From assembly GCF_013155365.1 (NCBI RefSeq), contig NZ_JABJRA010000011.1:124001-188000 (forward strand): a stretch of 64,000 nt of DNA, written 5' to 3'. The stretch is from Nocardioides sp. zg-DK7169 (GTDB lineage Bacteria; Actinomycetota; Actinomycetes; Propionibacteriales; Nocardioidaceae). Every line of letters starts with the position of its first letter. Positions within the stretch are counted from its first letter, which is position 1. Positions 23,399-31,465 of the stretch are shown piece by piece. The notes beneath the pieces are model-generated. The model did not search any database. It had not been told where the DNA came from and saw nothing but the letters and a program-made list of their open reading frames with translations. A program made the translations under genes and the position numbers.

Positions 23399-24739
23399 GT
23401 GCAGAACATCCTCGACGCAATCCAGGCCGACGACGCGACCCCCCAGGACTTCGCCTCGCTGGCCCTCCCCGAGTCCTACCGTGCCGTGACCGTGCACAAG
23501 GACGAGGTGGACATGTTCGAGGGGGTGTCCAGCAAGGAGAAGGACCCCCGCAAGTCCCTCCACGTGGACGAGGTGCCGCTGCCCGAGCTCGGCCCCGGCG
23601 AGGCCTTCGTGGCGGTCATGGCCTCGGCGATCAACTACAACACCGTGTGGACCTCGATCTTCGAGCCCGTCTCCACCTTCGGGTTCCTCGAGCGCTACGG
23701 CCGCACCTCGCCGCTGGGCAAGCGCCACGACCTGCCGTACCACATCGTGGGCTCCGACCTGTCCGGCGTCGTGCTGAAGACCGGCCCCGGCGTCACCAAG
23801 TGGAAGCCCGGCGACCGGGTCGTCGCGCACTGCCTCTCCGTCGAGCTCGAGGGCCCCGACGGGCACAGCGACACGATGCTCGACCCCGAGCAGCGGATCT
23901 GGGGCTTCGAGACCAACTTCGGCGGCCTCGCCGAGGTCGCCATGGTCAAGGCCAACCAGCTGATGCCCAAGCCCGAGCACCTCACCTGGGAGGAGGCTGC
24001 CTCCCCCGGGCTGGTGAACTGCACGGCGTACCGCCAGCTGGTGAGCAAGAACGGCGGCGACATGAAGCAGGGCGACAACGTCTTGATCTGGGGCGCCTCC
24101 GGTGGCCTGGGCGGCTTCGCGACGCAGTACGCCCTCAACGGCGGCGCCACCCCCGTCTGCGTGGTCTCCAGCGAGGAGAAGGCGGCGATCGCGCGCTCGA
24201 TGGGTGCGGAGCTGATCATCAACCGCTCCGAGGAGGACTACCGCTTCTGGAACGACGAGGGGACCCAGCAGAACCCGAAGGAGTGGAAGCGCTTCGGCGC
24301 GCGGATCCGCGAGCTCACCGGCGGTGAGGACATCGACATCGTCTTCGAGCACCCCGGCCGCGAGACCTTCGGCGCCAGCGTCTTCGTCACCCGCAAGGGC
24401 GGCACCATCACCACGTGCGCCTCGACCTCGGGCTACATGCACGAGTACGACAACCGCTACCTGTGGATGAACCTGAAGAAGATCATCTCCAGCCACTTCG
24501 CGAACTACCGCGAGTCGTGGGAGGCCAACCGCCTGGTCGCGAAGGGCGCCATCCACCCCACCCTGTCGCGCACCTACAAGCTCGACGAGACCGGCCAGGC
24601 CGCCCTCGACGTGCACCACAACAGGCACCAGGGCAAGGTCGGCGTGCTCTGCCTGGCCCCGCAGGAGGGTCTCGGCGTGCGCAACACCGAGTTGCGCGCC
24701 CAGCACGAGAGCGCGATCAACCGCTTCCGCGGCGTCTGA
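23399..24739 (+). CDS. ccr: Crotonyl-CoA carboxylase/reductase
   Basis: Reductively carboxylates crotonyl-CoA to ethylmalonyl-CoA with NADPH and CO2, the key step of the ethylmalonyl-CoA pathway and of ethylmalonyl extender supply. It is 446 residues from the GTG at 23399, which has AGGAG five bases upstream; an in-frame GTG at 23360 is rejected. With this start the CO2-binding residues known from the Kitasatospora enzyme fall in register: Asn81 (SAINYNTVW), Phe170 and Glu171 (WGFETNFGG), and His366 (SSHFANYRE, shifted by one). The NADPH-binding loop is WGASGGLGGFATQYA. A hairpin terminator follows. Confidence 0.96.
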   Translation: MQNILDAIQADDATPQDFASLALPESYRAVTVHKDEVDMFEGVSSKEKDPRKSLHVDEVPLPELGPGEAFVAVMASAINYNTVWTSIFEPVSTFGFLERYGRTSPLGKRHDLPYHIVGSDLSGVVLKTGPGVTKWKPGDRVVAHCLSVELEGPDGHSDTMLDPEQRIWGFETNFGGLAEVAMVKANQLMPKPEHLTWEEAASPGLVNCTAYRQLVSKNGGDMKQGDNVLIWGASGGLGGFATQYALNGGATPVCVVSSEEKAAIARSMGAELIINRSEEDYRFWNDEGTQQNPKEWKRFGARIRELTGGEDIDIVFEHPGRETFGASVFVTRKGGTITTCASTSGYMHEYDNRYLWMNLKKIISSHFANYRESWEANRLVAKGAIHPTLSRTYKLDETGQAALDVHHNRHQGKVGVLCLAPQEGLGVRNTELRAQHESAINRFRGV

Positions 24740-24768
24740 GCGCAGGTCGGGCCCGGACCAGCGCCGAG

Positions 24769-24811
24769 GAACCCATCCGCCCCTCGAGTCGTCGGGGTGG
24801 CGGGTGGGTTC
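24769..24811 (+). terminator. Terminator hairpin after ccr
   Basis: GAACCCATCCGCC pairs with GGCGGGTGGGTTC (13 bp with one G-T pair) around a 17-nt loop, 30 bp after the ccr stop, with CTTC following. It separates ccr from the coiled-coil gene. Confidence 0.6.
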
Positions 24812-24913
24812 TTCACCGTCCATCGGGGAGGATGGGGACTGCGCTGAACCGCCCGGTCGGACCGGTCGACAGCGCGACCGCGATCCACCCGATCTCAGTG
24901 GAAGAGGAACTCG

Positions 24914-26110
24914 ATGAGCGACCAGGGCCTGTCCATCTTCGACGACGAGCCGGAGCGGCGCAGCTCCCCGGACGCCGACAAGACCCAGGTCATCCCGGTC
25001 ACCGCGAGCCGGCCCGCCGGGACGTCCGGGGCCACCGCCGGCGCCCGTCCCGCCGGCCCTCCCCCCGGCTCCGGGGGTCCGGGCACGCCTCCTCCCGGCG
25101 CGCCACGGGCCGCCGCACCGGTCGAGCGGTTCCCGGTGGTGCGCCGCAACGGCTACGAGCCGAGCGCCGTCGACGCCCGCGTCGCCCAGCTCGCCAGCGA
25201 GCGCGCCGGGCTGGCCTCCGGCCTCGCCGAGGCCGAGCAGCGCACCGCGGCCCTCCAGGCCGAGCTCGAGAAGGCGCGCGAGCAGCTCGCCGAGGCCGAG
25301 AACCCCTCGTACGCCGGGCTGGGCGGGCGCGCCAGCGCCATGCTGCGCCTGGCCGAGGAGGAGGCCAGCGAGATCCGCGAGACCGCGCTGCGCGAGGCCG
25401 CCGAGATCCGCGAGCAGGCCGTGCGCGACGCGAAGGCCACCCGCGCCGACGCCGCCCGTGAGGCCGAGGACATGCGCACCGTGCAGCTGCAGGAGCTCGA
25501 CGAGCAGCGGGCGCGCGCCGTCGCCGACGCCGAGCAGGAGCGTGCCCTGGCCCGCAGCGAGGCCGAGGACCTGCGCGCCTCCGCCCGCCGCGAGGCCGAG
25601 CAGCTGCGCCTGGCCTCCCAGCAGGAGGCCACCGAGCTGCGGACCTCCGCCCAGCGCGAGGTCGAGCAGGCCCGCGCCGCCGCGGACCGCGAGGTGCAGG
25701 AGGCCCGCCGGATGCTGGCGGTCGAGAAGGAGCGCCTGGCCCGCGAGGCCACCGACTTCCACAAGAGCGCCACCGCCGAGACCCGCAAGCTGGTCGAGGA
25801 GGCCGAGGCCCGTGCCACGGCTGCGGAGGAGCGGGCCCGCCAGGCCAACACCCAGGCCGCCGAGCAGCGCACCCACGCCCAGGCGGAGGCCGAGGCCCTC
25901 CTGGTCCGCGCCCGCCGCGAGGCCGAGCAGATCGTGACGTCGGCGCGCAGCCAGGCCGACTCGATCAGCTCCACCGGTCAGGCCGAGGCCGAGCGCGAGC
26001 TCGCCGCCACCCGCGCCGAGCTCGACCGCCTGCGCCGCCGCCGCGACGCCATCACCGCCCAGCTCGCCTCGCTGCGCGACGTGGTCGCCGGCTTCGGCGA
26101 CGACGACTGA
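24914..26110 (+). CDS. DivIVA/Scy/FilP-like coiled-coil protein
   Basis: 398 residues. Residues of about 1-70 are disordered and Pro/Gly-rich; at 73-100 lies FPVVRRNGYEPSAVDARVAQ, similar to the short DivIVA-type motif at the head of actinobacterial polarity proteins. From about 100 to the C-terminus runs a nearly continuous Ala/Glu/Arg coiled coil with repeating units such as ALREAAEIREQAVRDAKATR. It ends in DDD. From memory, Streptomyces keeps scy and filP, polar-growth and filament proteins, next to the epimerase, thiolase and meaB genes; the same neighbours here support a Scy/FilP-type role. It is much shorter than Scy. Function in this organism is inferred. Confidence 0.75.
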   Translation: MSDQGLSIFDDEPERRSSPDADKTQVIPVTASRPAGTSGATAGARPAGPPPGSGGPGTPPPGAPRAAAPVERFPVVRRNGYEPSAVDARVAQLASERAGLASGLAEAEQRTAALQAELEKAREQLAEAENPSYAGLGGRASAMLRLAEEEASEIRETALREAAEIREQAVRDAKATRADAAREAEDMRTVQLQELDEQRARAVADAEQERALARSEAEDLRASARREAEQLRLASQQEATELRTSAQREVEQARAAADREVQEARRMLAVEKERLAREATDFHKSATAETRKLVEEAEARATAAEERARQANTQAAEQRTHAQAEAEALLVRARREAEQIVTSARSQADSISSTGQAEAERELAATRAELDRLRRRRDAITAQLASLRDVVAGFGDDD

Positions 26111-26143
26111 CCCCGCCCGACCCGCACGACCCCGCACCACCTC

Positions 26144-26176
26144 CAAGCGCCGACTCGTACGCCGAGTCGGCGCTTG
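26144..26176. terminator. Perfect hairpin at the head of repeat array 2
   Basis: CAAGCGCCGACTCG and CGAGTCGGCGCTTG form a perfect 14-bp stem with a 5-nt loop (TACGC). The right arm is the start of the first 22-bp repeat unit and the left arm is an inverted copy of it. Being between convergent genes, it could terminate transcription from both sides. Confidence 0.6.
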
Positions 26177-26272
26177 TGGTTGCGCGAGTCGGCGCTCGTG
26201 GTGTGTCCAGTCGGCCCTTGTGGTGGCGCGAGTCGGCCCTTGTGGTGGCGCGAGTCGGCGCTCGTGGTGGCG
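26163..26272. repeat. Intergenic 22-bp tandem repeat array, locus 2 (five units)
   Basis: Five head-to-tail 22-bp units begin at 26163, 26185, 26207, 26229 and 26251, with the core CGAGTCGGCSCTYGTGGT and variable last four bases (TGCG, GTGT, GGCG). The third unit begins CCAG instead of CGAG. The array sits between the convergent coiled-coil and EamA genes; together with the inverted half-unit at 26144-26157 it fills most of the 182-bp gap. The same family makes up the array at 17519-17606. Confidence 0.88.
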
Positions 26273-26292
26273 CGGAGACCGTACGCCGGCGC

Positions 26293-27267
26293 TCAGATCG
26301 TCGGCTCGACGCGGACCACCGTGCGCTCGCCGGCCTTGACGCCGATCACGCCGACGAGCACCAGCAGGCCGCCGGCGAGCTGGATCCAGCCGGGCAGCTC
26401 GTGCAGCAGCAGCCAGGAGAAGCCCACCGCGGCCACGACCTCGAGCAGCGCCACGAAGGACGCCAGCCGGGAGCCCAGGCGGCGGCCGGCGGCGATGCCG
26501 GTCGTGTAGGCGATCGCGGCGGTCACGACGCCGAGCGCCACGAGCGGGACCCACCAGGCGACGTCGCCCACGGCGTACTGCGCCGGGTCGGTCCCCGCCG
26601 ACATCGGCAGTACGCCGAGCACCGCCAGGGTGCCGAGCACGACCGCGCCGACCACCAGGCCCCCCGCGGCGAGCACCATCGGGGGCAGGCCGAAGCTCTC
26701 GTCGGCGGAGATCACGAAGTAGGACGCGGCCCCGACCATCGCGCCGAGCGCCCACAGCACGCCCACGACGCTGAGCGCGGCGCCGGAGAACAGGTCGAGC
26801 ACCAGCGCCAGGCCGACGACGGAGACCGCCGCCCCGACCAGCGTCACCGGGCCGGGGCGGTGGCCGTGGCGCAGCCACATCCAGACCACCACGGCCGCGG
26901 GGGCGGTGTACTCGATCAGCAGCGCGGGCGCGACCTGCATGTGCTGCACGGCCGAGAAGTAGCAGAACTGCGCCCCCGCGACCGCGAGCACGCCGTAGAG
27001 CACCACGACGCCGGCGTTCCTGCGCAGCAGCCTCCACTGCCCACGCAGCGCGACCAGGCCGAAGGGCAGCACCAGCAGCGCGGCGAGCCCGACGCGCACC
27101 AGGACCACGGCGCCCGGGCTCCACCCGGTGTCAAGGAGCCCCCGCGCGAGCGAGCCGGACATGCCGAAGCTGAGCGCGGAGACGAGCGCGAAGCCCAGAC
27201 CGGCCGCCAGCCGTCCCCCGGCTGCTACCGGGACCGCGGTGGGGCTGTCATGGGTCATCGACGTCAT
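26293..27267 (-). CDS. EamA-family (DMT) transporter
   Basis: 324-residue membrane protein with about ten helices in two EamA repeats, for example FALVSALSFGMSGSLARGLL in the first and VLWALGAMVGAASYFVISAD in the second. The N-terminus of about 20 residues is soluble, the C-terminus ends shortly after the last helix. Family members are metabolite exporters; the substrate is unknown. It is divergent from a CGNR zinc-finger gene with only 38 bp between start codons, so the two share a promoter region and the CGNR protein probably regulates it. Confidence 0.87.
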   Translation of the reverse strand: MTSMTHDSPTAVPVAAGGRLAAGLGFALVSALSFGMSGSLARGLLDTGWSPGAVVLVRVGLAALLVLPFGLVALRGQWRLLRRNAGVVVLYGVLAVAGAQFCYFSAVQHMQVAPALLIEYTAPAAVVVWMWLRHGHRPGPVTLVGAAVSVVGLALVLDLFSGAALSVVGVLWALGAMVGAASYFVISADESFGLPPMVLAAGGLVVGAVVLGTLAVLGVLPMSAGTDPAQYAVGDVAWWVPLVALGVVTAAIAYTTGIAAGRRLGSRLASFVALLEVVAAVGFSWLLLHELPGWIQLAGGLLVLVGVIGVKAGERTVVRVEPTI

Positions 27268-27305
27268 GATCAGTGACGCTAGGCGGTGGCGGGTAACGTG
27301 TCAAC

Positions 27306-27851
27306 ATGCCCTTCGCTCATGACACGGCGGTGTCGCTGCAGACGGCCGCGGCGCTGGCCAACTCGGCCCTGGCGCCGGACACGCTGACCACGGTCGAGGA
27401 CCTCGACGACTTCTACGCGCAGTGGGAGTACACCGGGCGGCGCGACGGCACCCGCGCGGAGCTGGACGACGTGCGCGCCCTGCGCCCGCGGCTGCGCGCG
27501 CTGCTCACCGCCGACCGCGACACGGCGGTCGAGCTGGTCAACGCGATGCTGCGCGACGGCGAGGCGCTCCCCCAGCTGGTGCGCCACGACACCTGGGACT
27601 GGCACCTGCACGCGGTCTCCCCCGACGCCCCGCTGGTGACCCGGATCTGCGTCGAGACCGCGATGGCGATGATCGACGTCATCCGCGGCGACGAGATGAA
27701 CCGCCTCGGCATCTGCGCCGACGAGGACTGCGAGGGCATCGTCGTGGACCTCTCCCGCAACCGCTCCAAGCGCTTCTGCTCGGTGGCGTGCGGCAACCGC
27801 AACGCCGTCGCCGCCTACCGGGCCCGGCAGTCCTCCCTCACGACGTCCTGA
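27306..27851 (+). CDS. CGNR zinc-finger (ABATE-domain) putative transcriptional regulator
   Basis: 181 residues. The N-terminal ABATE-type region (about 1-120) carries helical segments such as LQTAAALANSALA and DLDDFYAQWEYTGRR. The C-terminal zinc finger is complete: ICADEDCEGIVVDLSRNRSK and RFCSVACGNRNAVAAYRAR, i.e. Cys-x4-Cys plus Cys-x3-CGNR with basic DNA-contact residues. The family is regarded as ligand-responsive, DNA-binding regulators. It is divergent from an EamA transporter, an arrangement that repeats the LysR/EamA pair at 15-17 kb. The ligand is unknown. Confidence 0.85.
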   Translation: MPFAHDTAVSLQTAAALANSALAPDTLTTVEDLDDFYAQWEYTGRRDGTRAELDDVRALRPRLRALLTADRDTAVELVNAMLRDGEALPQLVRHDTWDWHLHAVSPDAPLVTRICVETAMAMIDVIRGDEMNRLGICADEDCEGIVVDLSRNRSKRFCSVACGNRNAVAAYRARQSSLTTS

Positions 27852-27870
27852 CGACCCGCCACCACAGGCC

Positions 27871-28659
27871 TCAGCACCAGCGCCGCACGCCCCGCGGCGA
27901 CACGTCGCGGTCGCGCAGCACCACCGCCCACGCCTTCCCGCGGGTGCGGCACGTGCGCCGGAAGTCCCGCGCGCGGTACTCCACCGCCAGCACCCGACGC
28001 CCGTACGACGCGGCGTAGCGCCCGCACTCGCGGTAGCGCCCGCACTCCTCGGCCACCGCGAAGTCGAAGCCGACCCGGGTGCCGCGCAGGCCGGGCAGGT
28101 TCTTCTGCCCGGCGGCCAGCCCGGCGCGGTGGGCGTCGCGCACCAGCAGCCGTGCGAACGCGAGCGCCTGGCGACGGGTCAGCAGGCCGTGGCTGCGACT
28201 GAAGGAGTCGAGGTTGTCGTACTCGACCGCGTCGAACCCGGACCGCGCGCAGCCGCGCGTCCAGCGCCCGACGATCCGCGCGAGGCGCTCGCGCGTGGCG
28301 GCCGTGCGCAGGTCGAGCAGCCACTCGCCCCACTCCTCGTCGGCCACCGGACGCCCACCGTCGCGCAGCAGCAGCCCCGGCCGAGCACGCCAGAAGGCGC
28401 GCTCGTCGGGCTGGGTCTGGAAGCCGTTGACGTAGCAGACGTTGTAGCGCCCCGGCACCGGCTCGGCGCGCCGGTCGCGCACCACGATCCCCACCCGCGC
28501 CGGCACCGGGCGGACGCCGCCGAGCTGGTAGTCGGCGTCGGTGTCGACCGGCAGCGGCGTCGGGGCCGCCACCGGCGGGGGCGTCGAGGACACGGCCGAG
28601 GCGCCCGGGACCACCGCGGCGAGCGCCAGCGCGCCCACGAGCACGCCCAGCAGGAGCAC
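27871..28659 (-). CDS. Putative secreted GH114-like endo-alpha-1,4-polygalactosaminidase-family protein
   Basis: A TIM-barrel protein of the GH114/TM1410 type: VCYVNGFQTQPDERAFWRA, FDAVEYDNLDSFSRSHG with the acidic pair expected at the active site, AGLAAGQKNLPG, FDFAVAEECGRYRECGRY and VLAVEYRARDF. Four Cys near the C-terminus may form disulfides. A hydrophobic stretch followed by PGASAVSS suggests a signal peptide. The start is uncertain: GTG at 28659 is the first standard codon and leaves no basic n-region, whereas CTG at 28719, overlapping the previous stop (CTGA), would give a normal signal peptide. Substrate is not known; families of this type act on galactosamine-containing exopolysaccharide. 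Confidence 0.7.
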   Translation of the reverse strand: MLLLGVLVGALALAAVVPGASAVSSTPPPVAAPTPLPVDTDADYQLGGVRPVPARVGIVVRDRRAEPVPGRYNVCYVNGFQTQPDERAFWRARPGLLLRDGGRPVADEEWGEWLLDLRTAATRERLARIVGRWTRGCARSGFDAVEYDNLDSFSRSHGLLTRRQALAFARLLVRDAHRAGLAAGQKNLPGLRGTRVGFDFAVAEECGRYRECGRYAASYGRRVLAVEYRARDFRRTCRTRGKAWAVVLRDRDVSPRGVRRWC

Positions 28660-28715
28660 GAGGACCGCGCGCGGCGCCGCGGGACCTGCACCCCGGAACG
28701 CGTCGCGAGGCGCGC

Positions 28716-29471
28716 TCAGAAGTCGAAGCCGTCGAACATGTCGCCGAGGCCCTCGCCCAGGCCGCCGAACATGTCGCCGAGCCCCTCGCCGACCTCGCCG
28801 ATCGCGTCGAAGCCGCCGAACGCCCCGAACATCATCCCCATGAACATGAAGTCCATCGCGGCGAAGCCACCGAAGTAGCCCGCGGCGTACGGCTGGTAGG
28901 CACGACCGCCCTGCCAGTACGGCACCCGCTGGGTGCCGACCATCACCTGGCGCACGTCCGGCGCGGCCCCGGCCTGCACCCGCTCCAGGTCCAGCGCGCA
29001 GGCGGGCACGTCGCGCTCGGCGCCGCCGGCGGGGGTCCAGGGCACGTCGCCCACCGAGAGCCCGTGGCGCGGGTCGAAGAAGCACGGCGGGCGGCGCGTC
29101 GGCAGCGGCTGGCCGTGCACCCGCGCGCGCACGCAGGCGATCGCGTAGCGCCCGTCCTCGATGATCTCGGTGACGTGCTTGACCTCGTGCGGGGCGCTGA
29201 GCGCGTCGCCGGCCAGCTTGGCCGACTCGTAGGCGTCCAGCGCGCGCTGGTAGTCGGCGTTGGCGCCGGCGTCGAGCTGGTGCCCGGTCAGCTCGAGGTC
29301 GAGCTCCTGCAGGTCGACGCCGAGGGCGGTGATGTCCTCGAAGGTCAGCTTGCGCACCGGCGCGAGCTCGGCTTCGCGGCGAGCGAGCTCGCGTGCCTTG
29401 CGGCGGTTCGAGACGACGACGACCACGGCCACGACAGCGGCGACCAGGACGAGGAGGACCAGCCACTTCAT
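28716..29471 (-). CDS. Membrane-anchored protein of unknown function with Gly/Asp/Phe-rich repeat tail
   Basis: 251 residues. The N-terminus is one membrane segment (WLVLLVLVAAVVAVVVVV) followed by basic residues, so the rest is probably cytoplasmic. A helical part follows (FEDITALGVDLQELDLELTG), then a beta-rich segment with HEVKHVTEIIEDGRYAIACV and PPCFFDPRHGLSVGDVPWTP. After about residue 200 comes a Met/Phe/Gly-rich stretch and the near-repeat GEGLGDMFGGL / GEGLGDMFDGF. I recognise the pattern from actinobacterial hypothetical proteins but no function. The stop overlaps the possible start of the GH114-like gene. Confidence 0.6.
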   Translation of the reverse strand: MKWLVLLVLVAAVVAVVVVVSNRRKARELARREAELAPVRKLTFEDITALGVDLQELDLELTGHQLDAGANADYQRALDAYESAKLAGDALSAPHEVKHVTEIIEDGRYAIACVRARVHGQPLPTRRPPCFFDPRHGLSVGDVPWTPAGGAERDVPACALDLERVQAGAAPDVRQVMVGTQRVPYWQGGRAYQPYAAGYFGGFAAMDFMFMGMMFGAFGGFDAIGEVGEGLGDMFGGLGEGLGDMFDGFDF

Positions 29472-29561
29472 GGTCCGACACTACGGCCCGCGACCAACCG
29501 TCGGGGCCAGGCGCGGCGTCGCTGGGACACCGCGTGTGGGGATGTGTGGTGGGGTGGGGTA

Positions 29562-30878
29562 GTGCGCTCCCCCATCCCTGACTACCTGACCGAGGTGCTG
29601 GACGCCTGCCACGAGGACGGCGGCGAGCTGGCGGACTACGTCGCCGAGCTCGCGCAGGCCGACCCGGACCGGTTCGGGCTCGCCCTCGCCACCGTGGACG
29701 GCGCCGTCTACGGCGTCGGCGACGACGAGGTGCCGTTCTCGATCCAGTCGATCTCCAAGCCCTTCGCCTATGCGCTGGCCATCGCCGAGCACGGGCTCGA
29801 CGCGGTCCTCGAGCGGGTCGGCGTGGAGCCGTCGGGCGACGCCTTCAACGAGCTGTCGCTGGAGCTGGGCACCGGGCGACCCTTCAACCCGATGATCAAC
29901 GCCGGCGCCCTGACGGTGCACGCGATGCTCGACGACGACCTGGTGTGCCGCGGGTTCTCCGCCTTCGCGGGCCGCGACCTGAAGGTCTCCGAGGAGGTCA
30001 TGGCCTCCGAGCTCGACACGGCCGACCGCAACCGCGCGATCGCGTTCATGCTGCGCAGCCACGGCATCGTCGAGGGCGACGCCCAGCAGGTGGTCGAGGG
30101 CTACACCCGCCAGTGCGCCCTCCTGGTCACCGCCCGTGACCTGGCGGTGATGGCGGCGACGCTGGCGAACGGCGGGGTCCAGCCGGTCACCGGCGAGCGC
30201 GTGGTCCCGCACGAGGTGACGCGTCAGGTGATGGCCGTGATGGCGACCTGCGGCATGTACGACGCCGCCGGCGACTGGTTCAGCACCGTGGGCATCCCCG
30301 CCAAGAGCGGCGTGGCCGGCGGGCTGATCGGCGCCCTCCCGGGGCAGGCCGGGATCGCGACGTTCTCCCCCCGCCTTGACGAGCACGGCAACTCGGTGCG
30401 CGGCGTGCAGGTCTTCGAGCGCCTCTCGCGCGACATGGGGATGCACCTGATGGAGGTGCCGCCGCCGGCCCGCTCGCTGGTGCGCAGCCGCACCCGGATG
30501 CCCGGGGACACCGGCGACGGCTGGGTCTTCGAGCTCGAGGGCTCGGTCAACTTCGTCGGCATGGAGCGGGTGCTGCGCCACCTGTCCGAGGACCCGCCCG
30601 CGGACCCCGGTGTCGTGCTGGACCTGACCCGGGTCACCGAGGTCCGCGACGTGGGCCGCCGGATGCTCCTCGAGGCGGTACGCCGTCTGGTCCAGGACGG
30701 CCACGACGTCACGCTGGTCGACCCCGACGCGATGCTCGAGGCGTTCCCCGACGACCACACGGACGGCGACCTGGACGCCGGCGACGGCGTCGAGGTCCCG
30801 GTGTGCCGCGGCCCCGTCGGCGAGCCCGTCGGGGAGCCCGTCGCGGAACGGCCCGAGGACGTCCGCGAGGGCGCCTGA
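29562..30878 (+). CDS. glsA: Glutaminase fused to a STAS domain
   Basis: Hydrolyses glutamine to glutamate and ammonia. It is 438 residues from a GTG at 29562 (another in-frame GTG lies at 29544). Residues 1-310 are a serine-dependent beta-lactamase-type glutaminase: catalytic Ser63 and Lys66 in FSIQSISKPFAYALA, FNPMINAGALTV, and KSGVAGGLIGALPGQAGIA. From about 318 to 415 follows a STAS domain (GWVFELEGSVNFVGMERVLR, VVLDLTRVTEVRDVGRRML), the regulatory fold of anti-sigma antagonists. Such fusions occur in actinobacteria; the STAS part may mediate regulation or filament formation, which is inference. The C-terminal 40 residues are acidic and disordered. Confidence 0.92.
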   Translation: MRSPIPDYLTEVLDACHEDGGELADYVAELAQADPDRFGLALATVDGAVYGVGDDEVPFSIQSISKPFAYALAIAEHGLDAVLERVGVEPSGDAFNELSLELGTGRPFNPMINAGALTVHAMLDDDLVCRGFSAFAGRDLKVSEEVMASELDTADRNRAIAFMLRSHGIVEGDAQQVVEGYTRQCALLVTARDLAVMAATLANGGVQPVTGERVVPHEVTRQVMAVMATCGMYDAAGDWFSTVGIPAKSGVAGGLIGALPGQAGIATFSPRLDEHGNSVRGVQVFERLSRDMGMHLMEVPPPARSLVRSRTRMPGDTGDGWVFELEGSVNFVGMERVLRHLSEDPPADPGVVLDLTRVTEVRDVGRRMLLEAVRRLVQDGHDVTLVDPDAMLEAFPDDHTDGDLDAGDGVEVPVCRGPVGEPVGEPVAERPEDVREGA

Positions 30879-30937
30879 GACCCGCCCCCGCCGCGCGGCA
30901 CGGCGTACGACGTGGCACGGCGTGCGACGATCGGCGC

Positions 30938-31465
30938 GTGACCGACACCCGCCTGGAGACCTCGCGCACGATCGGTGCGCCCGCCGCCGACATCTTCGCC
31001 CTGCTCTGCGACCCACACGGCCACGTGGCCATCGACGCGACCGGGATGCTCCAGGACGCCGACGGCGACCCGGTGCGCGCCGCCGGGGACAGCTTCGTGG
31101 TGCACATGGACCGCGAGTCGCTCAACGACATCCCCGAGATGGGCCGCTACGACGTCACCGTCACGATCCGCGACCTCGAGCCGGACCGGTTGATCTCCTG
31201 GACGATCCTCGGCCGGGTGCGCCCGCAGATCGGCCACGTCTACGGCTACCGCCTGGAGCCGGACCCCGAGCAGCCCGAGGACCCGGCGCGGACGCTCGTG
31301 ACGTCGTTCTACGACTGGTCCGACATCCACCCGGACTGGGCCGGGCTGGACATGTTCCCCGTCGTCTCCGAGGCCGCGCTGCGCGGGACCCTCGGGATCC
31401 TGGACCGCACCGTGCGCCGCGGGTACCCCCGTCCGGGGCAGCCGCGGCCCACGCCGGAGGCCTAG
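30938..31465 (+). CDS. SRPBCC (START/Bet v1-fold) family protein
   Basis: 175 residues from a GTG. It shows the polyketide-cyclase/SRPBCC pattern: a first strand (ETSRTIGAPAADIFALLCDP), a helix and strands with GRYDVTVTIRDLEPDRLISW, and a long C-terminal helix (LRGTLGILDRTVRRGY). The fold forms a hydrophobic cavity for lipids or other small ligands; the partner is not evident. The stop overlaps the stop of the convergent hydroxyacyl-CoA dehydrogenase gene by 4 bp. Confidence 0.78.
   Translation: MTDTRLETSRTIGAPAADIFALLCDPHGHVAIDATGMLQDADGDPVRAAGDSFVVHMDRESLNDIPEMGRYDVTVTIRDLEPDRLISWTILGRVRPQIGHVYGYRLEPDPEQPEDPARTLVTSFYDWSDIHPDWAGLDMFPVVSEAALRGTLGILDRTVRRGYPRPGQPRPTPEA

Noticed and set aside
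17519..26272. CRISPR array as an explanation for the 22-bp repeats
   Set aside because: The units are directly adjacent with no unique spacers, and no cas genes are present in the window.
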